Of a DNA stretch of 64,000 bases, positions 44,975-54,849 are shown one piece after another; position 1 is the first letter of the stretch, and each line of letters starts with the position of its first letter. The stretch covers positions 124,001 through 188,000 of the forward strand of contig JADNYJ010000043.1 of NCBI GenBank assembly GCA_015501075.1. Reading direction: 5' to 3'. Position numbers and translations under genes: made by a program. Below the pieces are notes generated by a model that ran no database searches, was not told the origin of the DNA, and worked only from the letters and a program-made list of their open reading frames with translations. Origin of the DNA: Gymnopilus junonius. Lineage: Eukaryota > Basidiomycota > Agaricomycetes > Agaricales > Galerinaceae.

Positions 44975-46349
44975 AAATAGACCGAACGGGCCAAGGGCTG
45001 ATAGGGATGAAAGACCTACGTGCGGAATCTTGGAATGGTGTGAAGCTATATTGAAAACCTTTCCGGTATGTCGAACCTCCGTTTTGAACTCGATGGATTT
45101 TATTCATCGTGTTCCGTGAAGCAATATTATTTTTACGACCGAGAGAGACAGAAGGTGGAAGATATCATTAAAAATCACCAGCATTCGTTTGCGGAAGAAT
45201 AACTTTCTAGCTTGTTCGTGCAAGAACTCTTCACAAGCATTAATACCGAGGGGCCATGTGCTCACTGCTGTGCTAACTCAATCTAATGAGACTCATTGAT
45301 AGAAATGTCGACAAACTTCACCGAATACAATGCCGTCCATCGCCTACGGTCAGCCATTCTGGGCCGATTTCGCTCAGTGCAGAATATAACCCCGTTCCGG
45401 GGGCATTCTGGAATCATAGACAGTGCCTGTTTGAATGATTAACGCTGTCCTCAAAATAAGATGTAGAAGGGTATGCAGTGTAAATGAAAAATACAATCAT
45501 TGTACAAAACGCCAAATGCTTGCCTACTTGTTTTTGGCATTCCACTATTGCGTCCATGTCCTTCAACTGGAAATCAATGTAGTTGCTAACGCAAATCCGA
45601 TAGAGTCTATCATGCAAAGGAGTCCCTTCCCTTGCTCCAGAAGAGGACTTTGCGCAGGCGTTTTTCAGCAATGCTGTCAAACATCTGGAAGGATTCGGCG
45701 ATCATCATGTTGATATAGTGTCGGAATATCTTCGACAAAATTGATTCCAAAAAGTACTTGCCATACTAGGATCCGCTCTTGGAGCATGTCTGTAAGTTCC
45801 ATGAAACCACAAATTCTAGACAACAGGCGGGTCCTATTGTTTCCAGCTCCTCCACAGCACTGCTGCACTGAGTAGTGTTTCTGAGGAAACAGTACTAGGA
45901 AAACGTCATATTTTTTTTACTTTTTTAAAACACTGGTCGCCATACAAATTAGCAAGCAATGCTGTTTTGAAAACACCTAAAAAATCAGGTGACGTGTTTC
46001 TTTCATGCTGTTTCCAAGAACAGAGGTTGGTGCCGCAGTGCAGTTGCCTCCAGGTCATGTTCTCGATGTGCGGTGCAGCGATATGAGAGGGAAAAGGCCT
46101 GATTTCTGGGGTAATGATCATACTGCGTTGCCAGTCCATCTTACGTTGCATTTGAATGCATGTTTCGGCTTCACTACTCTCAGGTAAGCGTCGCTAGTTA
46201 AATACAGGTGATAAAAACGAGCAGTGTCTGCGGGGCCACGTCCAGTCGACATTCGCAGTAGAATGGTTACATGGCTCTAAAGAAGTGGATCAATTGCTCT
46301 ATATTTTCTCGACTGAATTAATTTAAGCATTTTAAACGAAAACGGAGGC
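44975..46349. other. No supported gene between the NLR and the left repeat arm
   Basis: Short frames on the minus strand (for example 45677-45868, RLLSRICGFMELTDMLQERILVW) have protein-like composition but no motif I recognise and no consistent exon structure. It may hold a remnant. Poly-T near 45910. Confidence 0.4.
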
Positions 46350-46473
46350 CCTGCGAATTTACCAGTCTCTTGGTCGGTCGACCTATGACAGTTAGAAAAC
46401 AAGGGCAGCAACGCATGCCCAGACATCGCCTCCGGTAGAGTGCAAGTCCGAAGGCAACTGAGTAAATGATGAC

Positions 46474-46823
46474 TCATTGCAGGCAGTCTACGGACACCTT
46501 AAGTTTTCGGGACGTCTCTGGCGTTGTAGTCATACAACTGTGGCTGGTTATGAGTATGTCAAGAATCGATATCTCAGCAGGCACGTTGAAATGTAGCGCG
46601 AGGTTGTACATTCTCTTCCAGAGGATTTGGACGGGCGGGGTAAAAGTGGGAACCGATGGGTCTGTATCTAGTTCGTGTTCGTCAATGAATCTTTCTTGTG
46701 ATTCCTGACTGTGTCGTAAATTAGCGTCTAACAAAATAGAAATAACACTGGATTCCTGAGCCGAAAAGTCAGAAAGAATCACCAGTAAATCGCCTTGTTC
46801 TAAATTCAGCTTCTCTGAGGCAA
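46474..46823 (-). CDS. Unrecognised ORF in the left arm, conserved in both arms
   Basis: Open frame LNLEQGDLLVILSDFSAQESSVISILLDA ... DTDPSVPTFTPPVQILWKRMYNLAL ... SRKLKVSVDCLQ, identical in the right arm at 60001-60349. A possible 3' splice site (ACTGATGACTTGCCTCAG) precedes it, and a MSEYLIRRFPSF start lies about 60 bp upstream, but the joint I could find creates a stop. I do not recognise the family; a weak resemblance to the part before CHAT domains was not convincing. Confidence 0.35.
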
Positions 46824-48289
46824 GTCATCAGTGATCATTGAAAATTTCACAAGGGAAGCTGGGAAAACGACGAATTAAATATTCACTCATGTTAAGTTCC
46901 ATTCTGACAGTCCATTGCTCCCTCCTTAGTACGATGGAAAGCTTGACGAAGCTTGACGAAATCCAAACTCGAGGAGCGAGTACTGAGTCCAACAAAGATT
47001 TTCACTAGGGACCAATTTGGGCTGACGTGCAAGATGAATTGGAATATCATCATTCATTGCCAGGGTCACAACGAACGGTGCGCAAAGGTCGGATCAGCTC
47101 AGAGCACTCAGCCCGCTTAGCACCCCCAAAAGAAATATATGAAAAATCATTCTGAGACTTGGGACATGAGCCGTCGTGAGGTACAACGGAAGAGTTGACT
47201 CCAATTGGAAAGAGGGTGGAAGCACGCGGTCGGCGGCGTGGACTTGGGAGGGCTGAGAGCGGCTGTACACGGTCGCGAAATTAAATTCAAAGGAAAGTCT
47301 TTGATTTGTCGAGCCCGGGTGGATTGATCAAGCTAGATCTCGCTCAATATAGAAAACCCTTGTATCAGATAATCTTGTGAATCCTGGAGGGAAATCCTGA
47401 AATTGCCAGGAGGTTGGTGGGACTAGGACACAACAAAGAATCATTTTCTAGATCGTTTGCTGGAAAGATAGGAGGGCAAATGTCCTGAGGATATGTAGAT
47501 TAGAAGCCGCGCGTGGAGGATGTGTCATATTCCTCGGAAGCTAATGCGAGGATGATGGCTAGAACAGAAGCGATAATCCGGCTCAGATACCAGCTAGGAA
47601 TCGGATGGCGACAAATTATCCTCGGCTGTGTCGAATGGTAATCCCAGAAGTGGGGGATAGATCTAGAGTCACTGCTATGGCGTTAGTCATAGTATTCCAC
47701 TGGTAAGTCCTGCACTCACGAATCAGGGACTTGAAATTCATCTCCAATAATGTGTGGGTAGGTATTATGTTCTTGGTTCGAATGCCTTCTTCACTAATCA
47801 ATGAAGTTCAAAGTTCAAAGTGACTGTTGATGTTGAGATTTGGGTTGACCTCGAGTTAGAGCGTCACACCAAACGCGGTAGTAACTTTCACGTGGACATC
47901 ATCACACCTTAATTGTCCAAAAAACAGCGCTTTCTGCTGACCTTTTCATCGTCCAATTCCTCCAGTTCCCAAGTTTCTGCACCTTCATTGAGACTAGGTT
48001 GCGTGGACTCCGGGATTTCCAAGTATTTTGTTATCTCGGCCGAGGTCGAATTTCTCAGTGTATCCATCAGTCACAAGTTCAATTTTCCTGTCAGAATGCG
48101 CCCACAATCGATTCGGAAGCATCTAGCAACACCGCCCAGTGCACACACGGCCAGAGGGCCTTGGTGCAGCATGCGGTCCCTTCATCAGCCTTCGTCATGG
48201 TCCTTAGAATTTTCGCCATTTGGTAAGTGGGCTCAGGATTGTTTTGTCGGTTCTGAGGCGACCCTGAGGCAACGGGTCGGATGTCAGAC

Positions 48290-48411
48290 CCGGACCAATC
48301 AAAGAAACATTTGCTTACTCGTTTTGGACTGGGCCTGACTCAACCCTGACTAGCCCCGTATTCCTGCCGTGCAACCGGCAACATGCGCGAGACCGACCAA
48401 AAGGTTTAAAA
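48290..48411 (+). promoter_or_regulatory. CCAAT and TATA-like motifs upstream of the structured array
   Basis: ACCAATCA lies at about 48294 and GTTTAAAAGG at about 48402, roughly 110 bp apart and pointing toward the array. A start near 48435 would fit. The same motifs face the array in the right arm near 58445 and 58580 on the other strand. Motif reading only. Confidence 0.4.
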
Positions 48412-48802
48412 GGAAGGTCGTTTCCTCCCGAGATTCTTCAGTTTCCGACTCCCCCATCTGCCTTCGAGACCTTTTCCCTAGGAGAACGCTCTCGTTGTGC
48501 TGTTGGGGGTTGTCGATCTCTTGGTGAGTGCGGTGTCTTGTATTCCTACCTTTGGCTCCTTTACTGATGCTTGGTTTTGTAGTCGTCTCGTAGCAAGTCC
48601 CTTCGGGGCGGGGAGTTGGCTGCCATCTGTCCTTTCGAGGTCTGGAGCGCCTGAAGGCCCTCTCTTTTTGCTGGCTCTGGGCTGGATTCGACTCAGGCAT
48701 GTCCTGTGCTGCATACGATGTGGCAAGGTGGACAGGCAGAGGCATTCCTCCAGGTGCATGACAACTGGGCATGGCACACCTACCCCCCTGTCGTCTAACC
48801 AC
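48350..48802 (-). CDS. Conserved 150-codon ORF antisense to the array leader (left arm)
   Basis: Basic, proline/serine-rich frame (RRQGGRCAMPSCHAPGGM ... SRPRKDRWQPTPRPEG ... GKRSRRQMGESETEESREE). The right-arm copy at 58076-58528 is open over the same length with only two amino acid differences. No domain recognised. It overlaps the CCAAT/TATA region of the opposite strand, so its openness may be incidental in young duplicates. Confidence 0.25.
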   Translation of the reverse strand: MVRRQGGRCAMPSCHAPGGMPLPVHLATSYAAQDMPESNPAQSQQKERAFRRSRPRKDRWQPTPRPEGTCYETTTKPSISKGAKGRNTRHRTHQEIDNPQQHNESVLLGKRSRRQMGESETEESREETTFLLNLLVGLAHVAGCTAGIRG

Positions 48803-49087
48803 ATTGGATTCGGGGACGATGACTTGGGGGTTTCAAGGTCTAACCATGTTCAAGAGGCTGGCGTTGCTCACTCCGGGAGGGGTGCATCGTTGGCAACTTT
48901 GTCCCACTTGTGCCGCGGGGAGTCGTCGCCAAGTGGGACACCAAAGTCAAGGGTGAGTTTTTTTTTCTTTTCTTTTCTTCTTTTTTTTGTTGTTGTCCTT
49001 CGTTTGCTAAATGTCCTTTTTGTTCTTTCCTTAGAAATTCTCTATCTGGGTTTCGGGTTCATCTTCTGTCATCTCTCTCTTCTTCTT

Positions 49088-49380
49088 CCGGGGGGATGTC
49101 ATGGCCGCAGTCTCCTCGTTGGTTGCGGTCTCGTCGTCTCGTCGTACTCCCTTGCAAGGGTCCCGGTGACCGGGTTTGGCTGTACCTTGGACAGTTGCCC
49201 GCTCAGAGCACGAAAACCTGGGCGTCTTAGGTGGTTGATCTTTCTAACTGGTGTCTCTAACTCGAGGCCCAGTTAAAGATAATTAGATCCCGTTCCTTTA
49301 CGTTCAAGAGACCAGCTTTTGCTTACTTTGCTAGAGTGCATTGCTGGTAATTTGATTGTTCCTTGGCTGGCTGGTCAAAC
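49088..49380 (+). repeat. Structured unit 1
   Basis: Hairpin A: CCGCA 49105-49109 / TGCGG 49124-49128. Closing stem CGTACTC 49143-49149 / GAGCACG 49206-49212 (6 of 7 pairs). Inside it: CCTTGCAAGG, CCCGG 49162-49166 / CCGGG 49170-49174, and CTGT 49180-49183 / ACAG 49191-49194. Downstream stem TAACTGG 49245-49251 / CCAGTTA 49269-49275, then a conserved GATCCCRTT block. Confidence 0.6.
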
Positions 49381-49629
49381 TCCAAGTCAGTCGAGGTCAC
49401 TTGTCCTATTTGCACTGCACTGTACCACACTTTGTAGCTGTCAAGTGGGACGTCTAACAAAACAGTGAGTCTTATTATTACTACCCTCCTTTGTCGTCTG
49501 ATTACCTTTCCTTCTCAACAGCGCTCTTTTTTCTTCTTTTTCTTTCTTTCTTTGTCTTTGTCTTCTTTTCCCCCATTCCCCAGAATCCTAATATTGCACG
49601 AGAAATCTGGCAGTGTTATGGGTTTGTCT

Positions 49630-49745
49630 ACCCTTTTTCCTCGGGTAGGAGAGCTTGGCTCTCTTTCGTGCTCCCTTGTCGTGGGCCCGGGGCTGGGTTC
49701 GGCTCTCCTTTGAGCCGTTCCTCTAAGAGCACGTAACTTTTTAAG
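49630..49745 (+). repeat. Structured unit 2 (short)
   Basis: Hairpin A: GAGAGC 49649-49654 / GCTCTC 49658-49663. Closing stem CGTGCTC 49667-49673 / GAGCACG 49727-49733 (7 of 7). Inner hairpin GGCTC 49701-49705 / GAGCC 49712-49716. The downstream GATCCC block is absent, so the unit is truncated. Confidence 0.6.
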
Positions 49746-49939
49746 CTTTCCGTATGAGTGAGTTTTTCCTGTGGTTGTCATTGTTTTCATCATCTAATCT
49801 TCACGTCTTCTTTGTCAGCTACATCTATGCTCTATGCCAGGACTCCACGAATGTAAATCCTTTTTACGACTGCCATACTAATCGTCGACTGACTTCTTTC
49901 TTTTATAGCGATACTTTATGCTTCGCTTGCTTGTATGCT

Positions 49940-50175
49940 TTGTTTCCCGGGGTGGGAACCTGATGAAAGTCGGGGTCTCACGTCGTGCTCCCTTGCCAGG
50001 GTCCTGGTAGCCGGGTTCAACTGTTTCAGCAGTAGCCCGTTAGAGCACGTAAATCCTTGGGCGTTATAGGTGGTCGATCTGCTATCAAAGCTTCTCTTGA
50101 GGCGGTGATAAAGACAATTGGATCCCATTCTATCACGCTTAAAAGGCCAGCCTTGCTCGTGCATCGCTGGCTTGA
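49940..50175 (+). repeat. Structured unit 3
   Basis: Hairpin A pairs 49952-49963 with 49970-49981 (11 of 12 including G-U, one A/G mismatch). Closing stem CGTGCTC 49984-49990 / GAGCACG 50043-50049. Inner CCCT/AGGG, CCTGG 50003-50007 / CCGGG 50011-50015 (one G-U), ACTG 50020-50023 / CAGT 50030-50033. Downstream stem TATCA 50083-50087 / TGATA 50106-50110 and the GGATCCCATT block. Confidence 0.62.
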
Positions 50176-50289
50176 GCCGTCCTACTTTGAAAAACGTGAA
50201 TTTTCTTTATGGCTGCCATAGCTTTCTTCGACTGATCATATTTTCTTCTTTAACAGCCGCGATCTTGGATTTGTTTTCTCTTCTCTGGC

Positions 50290-50490
50290 TTTGCTTCCCG
50301 GGGTGAGAACCTGGCCTCAAACCAGGGTCTCTCGTCATGCTCCCTTGCAAGGGTCCCGGGGTCGGGTTCAACTGCACAAGGCGCAGTCGCCTGTTGAGCA
50401 TGAAACCCTTGGGTGTTGTCGGCGGTTGATCCTCCTACCATGCGGTAAAGTCAATAGGATCCCATTACATCACTTAAAAGGTTAGGGTGC
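50290..50490 (+). repeat. Structured unit 4
   Basis: Hairpin A: 50305-50314 with 50322-50331 (9 of 10, with the A/G mismatch at the same place as unit 3). Closing stem CATGCTC 50336-50342 / GAGCATG 50396-50402: both strands changed relative to units 2 and 3. Inner CCCTTGCAAGGG, CCCG/CGGG, ACTGC 50371-50375 / GCAGT 50383-50387. Downstream TACC 50436-50439 / GGTA 50444-50447 and GGATCCCATT. Confidence 0.62.
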
Positions 50491-50604
50491 TCACCGTCTC
50501 TGACAAATTTTCATTTGCTTTCTTCTTTTTAAATAGTCTTTTTCCCCCTTTCCCCAGAATCTGGATATCGCTAGAGAGATCTCGCAGTATTTTGGATTCG
50601 TCTA

Positions 50605-50735
50605 CACCGTTTCCCCGGGGGTGGAGAGCTTGGCTCTCTTGTGCTCCCTTGTCGTCGGGCCCGGGGCTAGGCTTGGGTGTCCTTGTCTGTTGTTTTGACA
50701 GACTGGGTTCTCATGTCTCTAAACGCACTTTTTTT
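50605..50735 (+). repeat. Structured unit 5 (short, weak closing stem)
   Basis: Hairpin A: GAGAGC 50624-50629 / GCTCTC 50633-50638. Inner hairpin GTCTGT 50685-50690 / ACAGAC 50698-50703. Closing stem reduced to GTGC 50641-50644 / GCAC 50725-50728. No GATCCC block. Confidence 0.5.
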
Positions 50736-51468
50736 CGCTTTTTTTTCGACCTTTGGTAGTGGCCTCATTACTTTGCATGTACTCAAGTACTTGGAATATG
50801 GCACTGGTGTCCTTTAATCTATTCAATCAGTGCTTGCTGAAAGATGAGAGGGAAAATGTAAGCCTCATTTACCAACTTGCCAGTATTGCTGCTGTAATCT
50901 GTATGTATTTACCTTCAGATAAGTAACCGTTTTGTTTAAGTATTCCAACAGAGAACGGAGCGACCCGCAGAATTATACATGGATAACAACTTGAGATTCA
51001 CCATAATGCAGATGCCCACGTATTTGTGCCTGTGAATTTTTCGACAATGAAATCCAAGTCGTTCATCGCGAGCCTTACTTTCGCATACTTGCATGGTCGG
51101 TATGAAGTCCATGTATTTCTTTCTCGAAACCTTCATATGCACTCGCGGTAGAAATGTCGATGCAAAGCTGAAGCTCGACAAGCAGAGGCACTCCCGTTCC
51201 TGGCGTGTAGGTGAGCTCGGTTAAAAATGGACAGTAATGTAGATCCATCTATCTGATTGATTCATTGCTCATGTGCCTTCTAGTACAAGAGAGAATTATC
51301 AACGTAGAATATGCCCTTTCCACCATATGGATGAAATGAACGATATTCTACGCCATGCCCCAGGATTCACCACCAAAAGCAATCGAAAGTTAAAGGTCCT
51401 CACCAAGTCCTCGCCGCATCTGCAGTAATACTTTAGCATCATTGTATCGATGCGCGAAGCATAGATCT

Positions 51469-51827
51469 TTATGACTCCAAGCTGTACGTATTCTTCTCCA
51501 ACTGGATAAACGTTAGTGAAATTATTTCTGAAAGAGAACGAGGCACGCACCTCGCTTTCAAGTTCCTTTCTCACTCGGTATTCCTGTTCAGCTTTGATGA
51601 CGAGGTGGTGATCGTCGAGGTCTTCGATGATAAAGCTTTCTTTCTCATTCATGAGCAACAGAATCTGTTTGACCGCTGGATCGCTGTCATTATTTCCTGC
51701 GTTGTAAGAAACAAAGAGCCTCTGAAGCGAGATGGCGCTGACCAGGTGAGAAGGACACCTGTAGACCGGGTCAATATAAGCATTTACCGATAACGAAGAG
51801 AAGAGAAATGCCTTTGATCGCCCTCAT
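51469..51827 (-). CDS. TFB5: TFIIH subunit TFB5 (GTF2H5/TTDA family)
   Basis: Small TFIIH core subunit that stabilises p52/Tfb2 and stimulates XPB in transcription and nucleotide excision repair. Exons 51812-51827, 51743-51758, 51551-51683 and 51469-51501 give 198 nt, 65 aa, the normal family length. Sequence signature: MRAIKG, VLLTCDPAVKQILLLMNE, FIIEDLDDHHLVIKAE, RVRKELESELEKNTYS. Two exons are only 16 nt. The first intron (51759-51811) begins GCATTT, so it needs a GC donor; the other introns are GTCAGC..ACAG and GTGCGT..CCAG. The start is fixed by family length. The gene crosses the inner boundary of the left arm at 51618, inside exon 3. Divergent with the ribose-5-phosphate isomerase gene. 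Confidence 0.88.
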
Positions 51828-52268
51828 TGGTGGTGGTGGTCCGGAAACAAGTCGGTTGATCTCACGGTCGGGCGTGACCGCAGAGGGAGGAGGACGAATT
51901 ATCTGTGGAATCTGACTCGCCTACTTGGGCTATATTTTATTTTATATTTAATGACACTCCATGTAGGCCGATATCTTTTTCGCATCTCTACTACCCAGCT
52001 CCCCAGGTTCACTCATAATAGCCATATAAAGATGCCCCTCCCGTCACAGGTTCATCCAGATATTCCGTCAGTCTTTCCTCCACTACATTTTTCAACCAGT
52101 GCTGATAATACATCTTCTGGCCGAGCAGAACGACTCCGAACGTCCCACTCATCAAACCAGTAGTGGCCTTGGGTCCAACTGAGAGCGTTATCGCCACAGG
52201 TGTGCACGGAAACTCTACGTACCAAAGGTAATCGGGGCCACTGAACGAGGTCAACCTCACTTTGCCAG

Positions 52269-53581
52269 CCACTCCCGTTATCCCCATCGACCCTATCGAA
52301 CAATCCAAAAGACTCGCTGCTTATCAGGCGGTGGATCACCACGTAAAACCTGAGCACCGGGTGAGTGAGTTCCCCCCCACCCTTTACTAGTCGCGTTGAC
52401 CTGTTTCTAGATTATTGGGATCGGCTCTGGTGTGTATATCAATATCCCGCCGCGCTTTTTTCTTAATCTGACACCTTTCATCTTCCTGTAGGATCTACCG
52501 TTCCTTATGTCGTAGAACGAATTGTGCAACAAGGAGCTGCTGTCAACAAAGGAAGGGTATTCATTCCAACAGGTATGCAAGAGTAAAATTTGCTACGCCG
52601 TATCCTCTTGCAAGGTGTTAAAAATCGTCATAGGTTTTCAATCAAAACAGTTGATCGTTGAGGCTGGTTTGAGCCTCGGAGATGTCGATCAATATCCGAC
52701 GATAGATGTTACGCTGGACGGCGCGGATGAGTGTGTATATTTCAATTTGTTGTTAGCCGTCTTTCCCTTCTCACTCTGATTCTGTGATTTGTAGGGTGGA
52801 CCATGCCCTGAACTGTGTGAAAGGAGGAGGTGCCTGCCATTTGCGCGAAAAAGTTCTGGCCGAGGCTGCACAGACGTACGATCCTTGATTCTCTTTCCTG
52901 TCATACATTGATCCCTTCCATACATGCCAGATTCATCCTCGTTGCTGACCATCGGAAGAACGTGGAGTACCTCGGCACTAATGTTGGTATTTCCCTTACT
53001 TTTTGAAAGGATTGCAGTGTTCTTATGGTCAACAGTTCGCGTCAGGTGTACCAATTGAAGTCGTGCCGTTTGCGTATGCTAAGGTCCTGCAAAATTTGCA
53101 CCACATCCTGGGCTCGCCGAAGGCAACCTTAAGGATGGCTATCAAGAAAGGTTCGCTGTGTTATATTATTGATTTCACGTCATCGAGACTTTGACTCTTC
53201 ATTTGTTTTGTAGCTGGCCCAGTGGTAACAGACAACGGAAACTTCGTTATTGACGCCCCCTTTGGAAGGGAACATATGATTGATCCTTACGTTGTGAGTT
53301 CTTTCTGACGTCTTGAGGCTGATTTTTACTGACGTACTGCTTCTTATTTCTTTAGATTATGGCGCAAATAAAGATGTTGACCGGCGTAGTCGAGGTCGGT
53401 TTGTTCTGCAAGATGGCCAAGGCAGCATATTTCGGCAACGCAGTGAGTTTAGATGATCTCGCTAAGTCCCTGTCTTTCCACAATATTGATATTTTTTCAG
53501 GATGGCTCCGTGACTGTCAGGTGGCAAGATGGCAAAGTCGAGCAAATAGCGGCTGGTCAGACGGCCGCTGGTTCAAATTAA
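52269..53581 (+). CDS. RKI1: Ribose-5-phosphate isomerase (type A), N-terminus unresolved
   Basis: Interconverts ribulose-5-P and ribose-5-P in the cytosolic pentose phosphate pathway. Exons: 52269-52360, 52411-52429, 52492-52572, 52634-52730, 52795-52875, 52931-52986, 53046-53150, 53214-53293, 53356-53442, 53501-53581. Motifs: [29 protein letters not shown] (phosphate loop), [63 protein letters not shown]. 258 codons are continuous. The initiator is not settled: no ATG lies within 100 bp upstream in frame; the candidate is ATG 52032 with an intron ending at CTTTGCCAG (52268). This is the only complete gene in the spacer of the inverted duplication, and presumably essential. Confidence 0.9.
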
Positions 53582-54849
53582 AAGTAGAAGATGAAGTCTC
53601 AACCACGAAAATATCCACGTTTTCTGTCTTTACCTGGCATCAGCATCGATTCTTCATACCACTGCCTGTCATTTGACTGAACGGTTTTGCTTGCTTTATA
53701 TACTTACTTTTCAGTAGTCACTATCTTGTCTTTACTGATATATGATTAGAGAAAGAGAATATAGACGATGAAGGCAATATGATGTGGATGATCCTTTTTT
53801 AATTCTGCTTAAAGCTGACTACTTTTGTTTTTCTATGTACATAGCAAGAATCGTCTCACCGCCGCATTGTGCCCTTCAGCTCATGATCTGTAACATCGAT
53901 GCTCGAAACATGGCCATTGGTCTTGTATCTCAACTTGAGTTCGCTTACATATTACGCCCTATACTACGAGTCTTTTTCGGTCTGACAAGAAAATTTCCAC
54001 CCTTACTTTCGTCCGTTCTCGACGTGCGGTCATCGTGCCTATACCAGGTCCACCCAAGCAAATTTCTCCAGAACGACTTGTGGTTGACGCCAATATTGTG
54101 CACATCTAGCTTGTGAACTGACGACGAATACTTTATTTCCCTTCCTTCATATTCGTGCGATTACAGGACTCGAACTCAACAAATAACTTCAAGTTACAAA
54201 GGGCTGTAGAAGATCTCTGTTCTTGCCCCGAAATTGACTTGCAGGGGTTTTCCGACCTGCATACAGTACAGCATCATTTAACTACCTGTTAGATCGTGCC
54301 AATGATGCCAAGGAGTATGCAACAAGTCTATTGTCTCTCGTACAGTCACTATAATGCCACTCCCAAACCCTCGTCAAACTCCTAGGCCTAGCATCATCTT
54401 GCGGGGATGTTTCGTCCGCTTCCGATAATATCGAATATTGGTATGAAGTAGTAGGGTGACTGTGCGTCGAAACCGTTGGGAGCAGCAATGCGCGCAGAAG
54501 CAATGTTCTGGCCGCCCCAAAGTCTGTGCTGGTTGCTCAGGAGGTCTAATCCTTCAGGCCCCAAAAATTTTCTTGGATCGCTGGAAATTCATTCTTGTTG
54601 CTGCATTTCCGACGTGGAGGCCAGGGGTAGATGGGTCGACCAACTCATTGAAGGACATTTGCAAGCCTGTCTGCGGGACGGTCATTTCTCACAGGAATAA
54701 TGGGACCTGAAGGTGTGGACGAGCCTCAATAGATATTTAAATGCTTTAACAAGTATTTGACATTGAATCAATGTTTAATCGCTGCAACCTGTCAATGGTA
54801 TTAGTCTGGGAGTTGCGACCGGTCGTAGGAAGCTAAAATCTCACCAGTG
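53582..54849. other. Spacer 3' part, no recognised gene
   Basis: Open frames of 70-110 codons on both strands (for example 53784-54116 plus, 54282-54503 minus) have no motif or splice pattern I can support. Remnants are possible. Confidence 0.4.

Larger units (their letters stand above)
48435..50990 (+). ncRNA. Candidate multi-exon structured noncoding RNA gene, left arm
   Basis: Five diverged units with shared hairpins (listed separately) follow a leader that contains intron-like segments: 48524-48582 (GTGAGT, TTACTGATG branch point, TTTTGTAG), about 48953-49034 (GTGAGT, pyrimidine tract, CCTTAG) and 49448-49500 (GTGAGT, CTCAACAG). Further GT..AG pairs separate the units. Open frames are not conserved between arms: a 259-codon frame here is only 168 codons in the right arm. 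Paired bases co-vary between units while loops drift. This favours RNA (or DNA) structure over protein. Alternative: tandem copies of a SINE-like element, since GGGTTCAACTG resembles a pol III B box. No transcript evidence. Confidence 0.45.
46350..51618 (+). repeat. Inverted duplication, left arm (source copy)
   Basis: Position x in this arm pairs with about 106897 minus x in the right arm. The match runs from the GATCGTCGA at 51610-51618 outward to the GACCGACCAAGAGACT element near 46350-46390. Agreement is essentially complete from 49.7 to 51.6 kb (constant offset), with small gaps from 48.5 kb outward and clear divergence beyond 46.5 kb. It contains the 3' exons of TFB5, the structured unit array, two conserved open frames and a promoter-like region. 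It is the source because it is continuous with the complete TFB5 gene. Confidence 0.95.

Noticed and set aside
48497..49276. A 259-codon membrane-like protein in the left arm
   Set aside because: It begins without ATG, reads through intron-like pyrimidine tracts, and is not open over its length in the right arm.
49980..50380. tRNA genes in the array because of GGGTTCAACTG (B-box-like)
   Set aside because: The surrounding stems do not form a cloverleaf of tRNA dimensions and no A box is present; kept only as a SINE-like alternative.
54140..54200. Possible tRNA T-arm (GGACTCGAACTC on the minus strand)
   Set aside because: The T-stem bases do not pair and no D-arm, anticodon arm or acceptor stem can be drawn.
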